Assembly: GCA_001898965.1 (NCBI GenBank)
Contig: MKVW01000009.1
Coordinates: forward strand, 1,210,964 to 1,274,963
Source: Rhizobiales bacterium 62-17
Lineage (GTDB): Bacteria; Pseudomonadota; Alphaproteobacteria; Rhizobiales; Beijerinckiaceae
Reading direction: 5' to 3'
Length of the DNA: 64,000 nt
Below the pieces are notes generated by a model. That model made no database searches. It saw nothing but the letters and a program-made list of their open reading frames with translations, and was not told the DNA's origin. The first letter of the stretch is position 1. Each line of letters opens with the position of its first letter. Both the position numbers and the translations under genes were made by a program. Shown one piece after another: positions 32,518 to 40,093 of the stretch.

Positions 32518-34238
32518 TTTTTCAAGGACAGGTCCCAGCACGGCGTCAATTCCACCGTGCGCCGGTTGCGCAAGGCCGGTTCGAAGCCGTCGCGAATCTG
32601 ATCGCGGAAACTGGTGATCGGACATTTGGGGATCAGAATGGCCCCCATATTGGCGATCTCCGTGACCGTCTCCGGCGTCAACGCAGGGAACGTGCGGGTC
32701 GGATCGATGCCGATCGAAACATTGCGGATCGGCTTGCGGTTGAGCAGGTAGGAGAACGGATCGACGAAGTCGAGCGAGAACACGCTGTCGAAATGCACGC
32801 TGTTGCGCGTTTCATAATCGACCAGCGCTTTCGCCGCAGCGTCGACATTCAACAGCCAGGCGACCTGATAGTCGGGCTCGGCATGCAAGGCGAGGGACGG
32901 CAACTGGTCCTGTTTGGCTAAAGACCGATAGCTGTCCTGGAAGCGGGCATAATGATCGTTGAGGATCTGCGCCCGGGCGATGAGTGCCTTGCCGGCGCTG
33001 GCGCGGCCGAGACGGTCGAGATATTCGGCCGGCAGCGGCTGATAGGCGATGGCGGCAGCGGTGGCGCGGGTGGCGCGATAAAGCGTATGCAGGGCCACCG
33101 GCAAGGTGATCGCCGCGATGAGCAGCAACACCACCGGCCGGCGCTTGTCAACGCTGGACTTCCACTTGCACAGGATGCCGAGCAGCACCGGCCAGATGAA
33201 GATGAACTCCTGGCTGCCCGTGTTCTGGGTTTCGAAAATGATCGCGCCGGCAGCGGTAACGGCGAGCCAGGCAGCGCTGGAATTGAGGAGTTTGCGCGCC
33301 GCGCCAAAGAGCGTCTGAAAACTGCCGCTCGTCACCGCCGCCGCATGGCGCGGCAAGGCTTCCCAGGCGGTGATGGCGAGCAGGGCTGCGATACAGGCGA
33401 TCATGTCGAACTTCAGCGTCATGACGCCGGCCAGGCGCGGCAGGAACGTGCCGCGATTCATCGTCACCAGTTGCAGGATATCGGCGAGATACTCGCTGTA
33501 CATGCCGTTGATCAGCTCGATGGCATAGTTGATCGCTAGAAAGCCGAAGAGGGCGAAGAGAAAATCGCGCCAGTTGATACGCCCGCAAACGAGCGCATAG
33601 GCGACGAGCGCGAAGCCGACGACGAAGCCGGTCACCTTGATGAACAAGAGAGCCGAGAGCAGGATGGCGATGACGACGTTGCGCAACACGCGCGTCTGCA
33701 CGAACATCAAAGCCGAAACCAGCACGTAGAGCAGCAGCACCGATTGCCGGTTGTAGTTGCCGAAGGCATCGAAGGTGGAAGACGGATAGGCCTCGATGCC
33801 GTTGATCGGCAGGAAGCCGAACAGGATGAACGGCAGGATCAAGCCCAGCGCCTGCGGCCGCGACAGACGATCGACCTGGGCGACGATCAAGGCCATCAAC
33901 GGCGCGGCGATGATGAGCGTGCTCCACTGCACCGCCAGGATCGGATTGGCCTGCGGCCAAAGCTTCTTCACCGCGACGAACAGATAGTAGCCAAGGCCAC
34001 CCACCGGGGTGAAGAAATCCGTATGCGGGGTCTGGCCGTTGTTCAGCCGATGCGCCGCATCGAAATAGACGATGATGTCCCAGTAATTGCCGCCGACCGG
34101 CAGGCGGATCGGCAGGGCCAGCAGAACCATCGCGACGAGAAGGCACACCGCCAACAGGGTCAGCGGCGAAACCTTCAGGATCGCGGCGGGCTTGGTCTCC
34201 GACAAGGGCATGTCGTTGGCGGTTAGCACGGGTTTCAC
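32514..34238 (-). CDS. GT-C-like polytopic membrane protein, candidate arabinofuranosyltransferase
   Basis: 574 residues with about 10-12 membrane segments in the first 400 residues and a soluble C-terminal region. The first periplasmic loop, YWDIIVYFDAAHRLNNGQTP, HTDFFTPVGG, has an Asp in the place where GT-C glycosyltransferases keep their catalytic acid. No family-specific signature beyond that. The GTG start overlaps the stop of the DprE1-like gene, and the UbiA-like gene is one base further upstream, so all three are translationally coupled. The context suggests transfer of a sugar from a polyprenyl phosphate on the outer face of the inner membrane. The acceptor is unknown. Confidence 0.6.
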   Translation of the reverse strand: MKPVLTANDMPLSETKPAAILKVSPLTLLAVCLLVAMVLLALPIRLPVGGNYWDIIVYFDAAHRLNNGQTPHTDFFTPVGGLGYYLFVAVKKLWPQANPILAVQWSTLIIAAPLMALIVAQVDRLSRPQALGLILPFILFGFLPINGIEAYPSSTFDAFGNYNRQSVLLLYVLVSALMFVQTRVLRNVVIAILLSALLFIKVTGFVVGFALVAYALVCGRINWRDFLFALFGFLAINYAIELINGMYSEYLADILQLVTMNRGTFLPRLAGVMTLKFDMIACIAALLAITAWEALPRHAAAVTSGSFQTLFGAARKLLNSSAAWLAVTAAGAIIFETQNTGSQEFIFIWPVLLGILCKWKSSVDKRRPVVLLLIAAITLPVALHTLYRATRATAAAIAYQPLPAEYLDRLGRASAGKALIARAQILNDHYARFQDSYRSLAKQDQLPSLALHAEPDYQVAWLLNVDAAAKALVDYETRNSVHFDSVFSLDFVDPFSYLLNRKPIRNVSIGIDPTRTFPALTPETVTEIANMGAILIPKCPITSFRDQIRDGFEPALRNRRTVELTPCWDLSLKN

Positions 34239-35554
34239 TCGGCGGCCAGGATGGTTGAATTGGGATGATGGGTAAAGCCGACGCGTCGGCTGAATTGCGA
34301 GGCTGCCAGCGGATCGAGCCAGGGCTGCATCTGCGCCAGGGCCGGGAAGGATGCTTCGAACACCTCGCGGGGCAGGCGACTGTCCTTATAGGGGTTCACG
34401 GCGCCCCCGGCGCGCAGGGTGATCTGGTCGAGCCGGCTGAGCAGCCGCAGCGTCGCTTCCCCGTGATTGGGTAGGTCGAGCGCCAAGGTCGCGCCCTCGC
34501 GCGGGAACGAGAGAAGGCCGGGCGAAGCCTGCCGGCCGAAGATTTTCAGCACGCTGATGAAGGAATGGATGCCGGCCTCGTGCAGCGCGTTCAGCATCTC
34601 GGCGATGGCCTGTTCGGCCGCGGGCAGGGGCAGAACGCTCTGATGCTGATGAAAGCCACGCGGGCCGTAGGCTTTGTTCCACCCGCCGATGCCGTCGAGC
34701 GGATAGAAGAACTGCGCGTAGCCGCGCCGCCGTTCGCCTTCTTTCGCCAAGGCAAACTGCGCGGCGTTGAACAGGCCGATGCTGGCGCCGTTCATCAGCG
34801 AGAGAGGCGGCGTGAAGGGCAAAGCGAGGCGCAGACCCTGGCGCTGCGCGGCCGGCGCATCGGCATGATTGGCGCGCATGAACAGGCCGCGCCCCAGCGC
34901 CGCGCCGCGCGCCGAACTGTCGATCCAGGCGACGGAATATTCGTGGGTCGCGTCGCTCTCCGCACTCAGCGTGAAGAACCGGCCGAGTGTTGGAAAGCGG
35001 ATGGTCTCCTCGATGACGTCGGGCGTCGGTGTCGGCTTCAGCGCCAGTTCGATCCAAGTGACGAGGCCGGTCAGGCCCATGCCGCCGATGGTGGCGGCGT
35101 AAAGCCCGGCGTTGCTCTGCGGCGAACAGAGCAGGCGCGCGCCGTCGGAACGGATGAGTTCGAAGGCCCGCACATGGCAACCGAAACTGCCGGCGCGATG
35201 ATGGTTCTTGCCGTGTACGTCATTGGCCAACGCGCCGCCGAGCGTGACGAATTGCGTGCCCGGCGTCACCGGCAGAAACCAGCCGCGTGGCGTCACATGC
35301 GCGATCACGTCGCTAAGGAGAACGCCGGCCTCGGCGCGCAGGAGGCCGCTGTCCGCATTGAAATCGAGAATGCGACTGAGATCGCGGGTGAGGATGGCGG
35401 TGCCGGCCGGCATGGCGCTGTCGCCATAGCTGCGGTTGTTGCCGACGGGCAGATAGGCATGCGTTGGCAGGCTGGCCGAGGCGCTGTCGCGTGGGATCAG
35501 GGCCACGACATCGGCCGTGGCGATCCGTCCCCAGGCGTGCAGCTTGACGCTCAT
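34235..35554 (-). CDS. FAD-linked oxidase, decaprenylphosphoryl-ribose 2-oxidase (DprE1)-like
   Basis: 439 residues of the VAO/PCMH family. FAD-binding motifs are PVGNNRSYGDSAM and NDVHGKNHHRAGSFGCHV; the second is nearly identical to the DprE1 motif as I remember it from Mycobacterium. LGGALAND and GGMGLTGLVTWIEL also fit. DprE1 oxidises the 2'-hydroxyl of decaprenylphosphoryl-ribose, the first half of epimerisation to the D-arabinofuranose donor; the reductase partner DprE2 is not in this window. The Azorhizobium Nod-factor arabinosylation genes (noe) are a known alphaproteobacterial precedent. ATG starts one base after the UbiA-like stop. Confidence 0.82.
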   Translation of the reverse strand: MSVKLHAWGRIATADVVALIPRDSASASLPTHAYLPVGNNRSYGDSAMPAGTAILTRDLSRILDFNADSGLLRAEAGVLLSDVIAHVTPRGWFLPVTPGTQFVTLGGALANDVHGKNHHRAGSFGCHVRAFELIRSDGARLLCSPQSNAGLYAATIGGMGLTGLVTWIELALKPTPTPDVIEETIRFPTLGRFFTLSAESDATHEYSVAWIDSSARGAALGRGLFMRANHADAPAAQRQGLRLALPFTPPLSLMNGASIGLFNAAQFALAKEGERRRGYAQFFYPLDGIGGWNKAYGPRGFHQHQSVLPLPAAEQAIAEMLNALHEAGIHSFISVLKIFGRQASPGLLSFPREGATLALDLPNHGEATLRLLSRLDQITLRAGGAVNPYKDSRLPREVFEASFPALAQMQPWLDPLAASQFSRRVGFTHHPNSTILAAE

Positions 35555-35555
35555 G

Positions 35556-36860
35556 TCAGAACCACGTCGCCGCGAGCATCACGACGATCGCCGCCGCGCC
35601 GATCAGATGGCTGCGCCAGTCGCGGAGCAGGAAATGCACGGGATCGTCGATCAATTCGCGTCGTTTGGCGAGAAACCACATGCGCGCCATCAGATAGAGC
35701 AGCATCGGGCAGATCAGCCAGATCAGCTCCGGCGTTTTATACAACCCGTTGCGGCCGGCGCGATCGACATAGAGCGCCAACACCAGAACCGCCGAGAAAG
35801 CACTGGCAACGCCAAGTTGTGACACCATGTCGATGTCGCCATAGCGATAGCCACGCCCCATCACTCGCTTTTCGTTGATGTCATCGACCGTGACCGTATC
35901 GAGCTCCACATAGCGTTTCACCAGCGCCAGGCTGAGAAACAGGAACATCGACAGGGCGAGCAGCCAGAACGACAGTTCGATGCCAGTGGCGGCATTGCCG
36001 GCGAGAATGCGCAGCGTGTAGGAGGCCGACAGCGACAGCACGTCGACCATCAGCCGCCGTTTGAGATAAAACGTATAGGCGAAATTCAGCACCACATAGG
36101 CACCGATCGTCGCCGAGAACAGCGGTGGCAGTTGCGAGGCGATCAAGGTCGCGCCGATCAACAGCACGGGGATCAGCACGAGACCGTGCGAAACCGGCAA
36201 GGCACCGCTGGCGAAGGGGCGGTTGCGCTTGGTCGGATGGCGGCGATCCTGCTTCAGATCCATGATGTCGTTGAGCAGATAGATCGACGAGGCCACCAGG
36301 CCGAGGCAAAGGAAGGCGAGCAGGGTAGCGATGAAAACCGGAATTTCTTCGAGCCTATGCGCCAGCACGGCGGGCGCGAAGACGAGAATGTTCTTCGACC
36401 ACTGCTCCAGACGCATCGCTTTGGCATAGGCGCGTAGTTTCGCCCGCAGCGATCGTGCCGGCCCGCTCGTCAGTTGAATCTGAGATGAGGTCGGCGGCGC
36501 GGCGTCGCTCATGCCGAGATCGGAGTTGCCGAGGCCCAGATGTCGCGCGATCGGATCCGACCAGGCGGCGGGCAGTGTGCTTTCCACGACGACCTTGGCG
36601 CCGTTGGCCTGCGCTTCGTTCACACGTTGAATTTCGGCGGCGTTATAGACAAAGGCAGAGGGATCGATCGGCAATTCATCCGCCAGGGCGGCGGTGAGGC
36701 TTTGTTTGCGGCGGAAGACGCGGCCGAGCGCCCGCAGCAGGGCCATCGGCTTCGCTTTGAGCGAAATCGCCCATGTTTCGACGGGCGCGTTGGAGCGCAA
36801 AAGGTCACGGTCGAGATTGACCGCGATCGTTTGGCCGCCGCCCTGCAGTCCCTGTAACAT
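35556..36860 (-). CDS. UbiA prenyltransferase (decaprenyl-phosphate phosphoribosyltransferase-like) with degenerate HAD-like N-terminus
   Basis: 434 residues. Residues about 145-434 are a UbiA membrane domain with the diphosphate motif NDIMDLKQDRRHPTKRNRP (197-215), which is the Rv3806c-type variant, and about eight helices. This type couples PRPP to polyprenyl phosphate. Residues about 10-120 look like the remains of an HAD phosphatase domain often fused here, but the catalytic DxD is N15-L-D17 and the late K/DD motifs are not recognisable. First gene of the arabinose module; two CtrA-type boxes lie about 110 bp upstream of its ATG. Confidence 0.82.
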   Translation of the reverse strand: MLQGLQGGGQTIAVNLDRDLLRSNAPVETWAISLKAKPMALLRALGRVFRRKQSLTAALADELPIDPSAFVYNAAEIQRVNEAQANGAKVVVESTLPAAWSDPIARHLGLGNSDLGMSDAAPPTSSQIQLTSGPARSLRAKLRAYAKAMRLEQWSKNILVFAPAVLAHRLEEIPVFIATLLAFLCLGLVASSIYLLNDIMDLKQDRRHPTKRNRPFASGALPVSHGLVLIPVLLIGATLIASQLPPLFSATIGAYVVLNFAYTFYLKRRLMVDVLSLSASYTLRILAGNAATGIELSFWLLALSMFLFLSLALVKRYVELDTVTVDDINEKRVMGRGYRYGDIDMVSQLGVASAFSAVLVLALYVDRAGRNGLYKTPELIWLICPMLLYLMARMWFLAKRRELIDDPVHFLLRDWRSHLIGAAAIVVMLAATWF

Positions 36861-36971
36861 CTGCGTCAGCTCGTGAATTTGTATGGCCGCACAATAGCAT
36901 GCCGGCTCGCGGAAAAATGAATTCTCAGCCGGATGGTGAACAAAATCGGGATTTTGTCGGGAGACGGATGG

Positions 36972-37003
36972 TTAACCTTTTGTTAACGTTAACAATTGGT
37001 TAA
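36972..37003. promoter_or_regulatory. two back-to-back perfect CtrA-type boxes
   Basis: Plus strand 36972-36987 reads TTAACCTTTTGTTAAC; minus strand 37003-36988 reads TTAACCAATTGTTAAC. Both match TTAA-N7-TTAAC exactly and differ from each other at two bases. The junction forms a perfect 16-bp palindrome TTGTTAACGTTAACAA (36980-36995), and GGTTAACC (36970-36977) is a smaller one. They sit in the 288-bp divergent region between the arabinose-module operon (start 36860) and the molybdenum oxidoreductase (start 37149). CtrA is the master cell-cycle response regulator of alphaproteobacteria. Confidence 0.65.
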
Positions 37004-37148
37004 ATCGCTCGTTCCCTTGCTCCGCGCACGCTTCCTCAAATGACCGTGCGTGCCGTCGGCTTGGCCGTGGACGAACGCTGAAAAACGGCGCAAGAATTGG
37101 AAAATACGAAATAGAAAATATCCAAGCCAAAACATCTGGGAGGCGCCA

Positions 37149-37604
37149 ATGGCCAAAATGTCACTCAACGTGGACGGCCGCGTCCATGCGATCGATGCAG
37201 ACGGCGACATGCCGCTGCTCTATGCGCTGCGCGATGATCTCGGTTTGAAAAATCCCCGCTTCGGCTGCGGCCTGGCGCAATGCGGCGCCTGCACGGTTCT
37301 GGTCGATGGCGAGCCGGTGCGCTCCTGCATCACGCCCGTGGAGTCTCTGGGCGCGTCGAAGGTGACGACCCTGGCCGGCCTCGGCAATGGCAAGGCGCAT
37401 AAAATCCAGGAGGCCTTCATCGCCGAAGAGGTGCCGCAATGCGGCTACTGTCTCAACGGCTGGCTAATGACTGCTGCCGCCTTCCTCGAAAAGACGCCGA
37501 AGCCGAGCGATGCGCAAATTCGCGATGCGATGAGCGGATTGAAATGTCGCTGCGGCACCCATGTTGCCATCCTGCGCGCCATCAAGCGCGCCGCTCAGGC
37601 TTGA
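37149..37604 (+). CDS. 2Fe-2S subunit of an isoquinoline-1-oxidoreductase/aldehyde-oxidase-type enzyme (IorA-like)
   Basis: 151 residues from the ATG at 37149 (GGGAGG upstream). N-terminal plant-type cluster: FGCGLAQCGACTVLVDGEPV; C-terminal cluster: VPQCGYCLNGW and LKCRCGTHVAI. It carries electrons from the molybdenum centre of the large subunit encoded 10 bp downstream. No signal peptide, so if the complex is exported it must hitch-hike on the Tat signal of the large subunit. No FAD subunit is present, as in IorAB-type enzymes. Confidence 0.92.
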   Translation: MAKMSLNVDGRVHAIDADGDMPLLYALRDDLGLKNPRFGCGLAQCGACTVLVDGEPVRSCITPVESLGASKVTTLAGLGNGKAHKIQEAFIAEEVPQCGYCLNGWLMTAAAFLEKTPKPSDAQIRDAMSGLKCRCGTHVAILRAIKRAAQA

Positions 37605-37614
37605 GGAGGCGCAC

Positions 37615-39873
37615 ATGACCCTGCAACTCAATCGCCGCAATTTCCTTGCTTCCACCGGCGCTCTCACCGTCGCCGTCGTTCTGCCGGGCGCTGCGGCCCG
37701 TGCCGCCGTCTTCGGCGCCGACAAACGTCCGCCGCTCGATCCGAGAAATCTCTCCTCCTATATCACCGTCAATGCCGATGGCTCCGTCATCGCCTATTGG
37801 GGCAAGATGGACATGGGCCAGGGCACCGATCTCGGCTGCGCCCAGATGGTCGCCGAGGAACTCGATCTGCCGGTGGCGAAAGTCTCCATCGACCAGGGCG
37901 ACAGCGGTACCAGCGTCAATCAGGGCGGTGCCTCGGGCTCGACCGGCATTCAGATGGGCGGTGTGGCACTGGCCAGCGCTGCCGCTGAAGCGCGCTTCCA
38001 GCTCGTCGCCATGGCGTCTAAACATCTCGGCGTGCCGGCCGAAGAGCTGACAGTCACCGACGGTGTCGTCCATTCCCGCGCCGATGCGAACAAGAAGGTC
38101 TCCTATGGCGAACTGATCGGCGGCCGTTTCTTCGACACGCAGCTCGAATGGAACAAGCAGATCGGCAATGCTTTGTTCGTCAAAGGCCAGGGCCAACGCA
38201 AGAAACCCGCCGATTATAAGGTGATCGGCACCTCGCCGGCGCGTCGCGACGTCGGGCCGAAGGTGATGGGCACCATCGATTATGTGGTCGACATCAAAGT
38301 ACCTGGCATGGTGCATGCGCGCGTCATCCGCCCGCCGGTGGCCGGCGCCGAGCCGGTGACTGTCGATGAAGCCTCGGTGAAAAATATTCCCGGCGTTCAG
38401 ATCGTGCGCGAGAAGGCCTTTCTCGCCGTACTGGCGCCGCGCGAATATGATGCGGTGAAGGCGGCGCGCGATCTGAAAGTGACCTGGTCCGACGTTAAGC
38501 CGCCTTTCCCGGACCAGAACAAGCTCTACGACCATATTCGCAATGCGCCCGTCGTTGCCAAGGGCGGCGACAAGGATGTCGGCGATGTCGACGCGACGTT
38601 CGCCGGCGCCGCGCGGGTGATCGAGGCGACCTACGAATGGCCGTTCCAGTCCCATGCCAGCATGGGGCCAGCCTGCGCCGTGATTGAAATGGGGCAGGGC
38701 GAAGCCACCCTCTACACCGGTTCGCAGAAGCCGCATTTCGCCGGCGAAGGCGCGGCCGTCATGCTCAATCTGCCGAAGGACAAAGTGCGCGGCATCTGGG
38801 TGCCGGGCCCCGGCTCCTATGGCCGCAACGATGCCGGCGACGCGGTGGCCGATGCCGCTTTGATCGCACGGCTCACCGGCAAGTCGGTGCGCGTCATCGG
38901 CACGCGCCAGGATGGCACCGGCTGGGATCCGAAAGGCCCGGCCTCCGTGCACAAGGCGCGCGCCGCCGTCGACAAGGACGGCAATATCATCGCCTGGGAT
39001 TTTTCTTCGAAGGGCTTTTCGCGTCTCGATGTCAGCAGCAATGAGAGCGCCGCCGCCGACACCTTGGCCGGCCAGGCGATCGGCGTGCCACTGAAGCCGA
39101 CCAATGTGTTCAACACGCCGGAGGAAAGCTATCGCTTCACCGCCAAGCGCAAGACCTGGGAGACGGTGCCGCCACTGCTCGATCGCGGCTCGCCGCTGCG
39201 CGGTGCGCATTTGCGTGACCCGCTCGGGCCGCAACTACACTTTGCCAGCGAAAGCTTCATCGACGAGATTGCTTTCGCCACCAATCAGGACCCGGTGGCC
39301 TTCCGCCTGAAACATCTGGCCGAGCCGCGCGACATCGCCGTGGTGAAAGCTGCCGCCGAGAAAGCCGACTGGCAGCCGCGCACGTCGGCGCGCAAACAGG
39401 TGAGCGGCGAGATCGCGCGCGGCCAGGGCATTGCCTATGCGCAGCGCAGCGGCACCCGCTCCGCCATCGTCGCTGAAGTGGAGGTGAACCTGAAGACCGG
39501 CAAGGTCTGGGGGCGCAAATTCACCGTGGCGCATGATTGCGGCGTCATCATCAATCCGCGCCAGCTCACCGCGACCATCGAAGGCAATGTGGTGCAGGGC
39601 ATGTCGCGGGCGATCTGGGAAGAGGTGAAGTTCGACGACAAGAACGTCACCAGCATCGATTGGCAGACCTATCCGATCCTCGACATGACCGAGGCGCCGG
39701 AGACGATCGACGTGGTGTTGATCAACAGGCCGGAGCTTGCGCCCTCGGGCGCCGGGGAAAGCTCCATGCGCCCGCTCGCCGCCGCCGTGGCCAATGCCAT
39801 CTACGACGCCACGGGCCTGCGCCTGCGGCAGGCGCCGTTCACGCCGGATCGGCTGAAGGCGGGATTGGCGTAG
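37615..39873 (+). CDS. molybdopterin-binding subunit, IorB-like, Tat-exported
   Basis: 752 residues from the ATG at 37615 (GAGGAGGCGCAC upstream). Starts with a twin-arginine signal (NRRNFLASTGALTVAVVLPG). Xanthine-oxidase-family large-subunit motifs: WGKMDMGQGTDLGCAQMVAE, NQGGASGSTGIQMGG, RDPLGPQLHFASESFIDEIA and, near the end, APSGAGESSMRPLAAAVANA with the catalytic-base Glu. The family oxidises aldehydes or N-heterocycles with water-derived oxygen. IorB-type enzymes of the periplasm usually pass electrons to a cytochrome c; no cytochrome gene is adjacent. Substrate unknown. Confidence 0.9.
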   Translation: MTLQLNRRNFLASTGALTVAVVLPGAAARAAVFGADKRPPLDPRNLSSYITVNADGSVIAYWGKMDMGQGTDLGCAQMVAEELDLPVAKVSIDQGDSGTSVNQGGASGSTGIQMGGVALASAAAEARFQLVAMASKHLGVPAEELTVTDGVVHSRADANKKVSYGELIGGRFFDTQLEWNKQIGNALFVKGQGQRKKPADYKVIGTSPARRDVGPKVMGTIDYVVDIKVPGMVHARVIRPPVAGAEPVTVDEASVKNIPGVQIVREKAFLAVLAPREYDAVKAARDLKVTWSDVKPPFPDQNKLYDHIRNAPVVAKGGDKDVGDVDATFAGAARVIEATYEWPFQSHASMGPACAVIEMGQGEATLYTGSQKPHFAGEGAAVMLNLPKDKVRGIWVPGPGSYGRNDAGDAVADAALIARLTGKSVRVIGTRQDGTGWDPKGPASVHKARAAVDKDGNIIAWDFSSKGFSRLDVSSNESAAADTLAGQAIGVPLKPTNVFNTPEESYRFTAKRKTWETVPPLLDRGSPLRGAHLRDPLGPQLHFASESFIDEIAFATNQDPVAFRLKHLAEPRDIAVVKAAAEKADWQPRTSARKQVSGEIARGQGIAYAQRSGTRSAIVAEVEVNLKTGKVWGRKFTVAHDCGVIINPRQLTATIEGNVVQGMSRAIWEEVKFDDKNVTSIDWQTYPILDMTEAPETIDVVLINRPELAPSGAGESSMRPLAAAVANAIYDATGLRLRQAPFTPDRLKAGLA

Positions 39874-39904
39874 CACGCGTAGCGCTGCTTTGGAGCACGT
39901 GGCC

Positions 39905-40050
39905 GAAGCCTAGGTGTCATCCCGGACACGCGCAGCGTGATCCGGGATCCAGGGGCAAACGCTTCAACGTGCCTTTAAAGCGCAAACACTCTACCACACA
40001 CCCCTGGTTCCCGGATCGCACCTGCGGTGCGTCCGGGATGACACTGAAGC
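39905..40050. repeat. palindromic intergenic repeat pair (REP/BIME-like), copy 2
   Basis: Left unit (39905-39955) contains GTGTCATCCCGGACACGCG and GTGATCCGGGATCCAGG. Right unit (40001-40050) is the imperfect reverse complement, with CCCTGGTTCCCGGATCGCAC and GTCCGGGATGACAC. Nearly the same pair and the same orientation as 9423-9623, about 30 kb away. Here too it lies between convergent genes (iorB-like and polA). Confidence 0.8.
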
Positions 40051-40093
40051 GCACAAAGCGCGCTGCGTCATGTTGTTAGGGGAAGTGGCAGCC

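Noticed and set aside
37582..39234. Open frame of 550 codons on the minus strand opposite the IorB-like gene
   Set aside because: Antisense shadow; no domain motifs, no ribosome site, and the opposite strand is certain.
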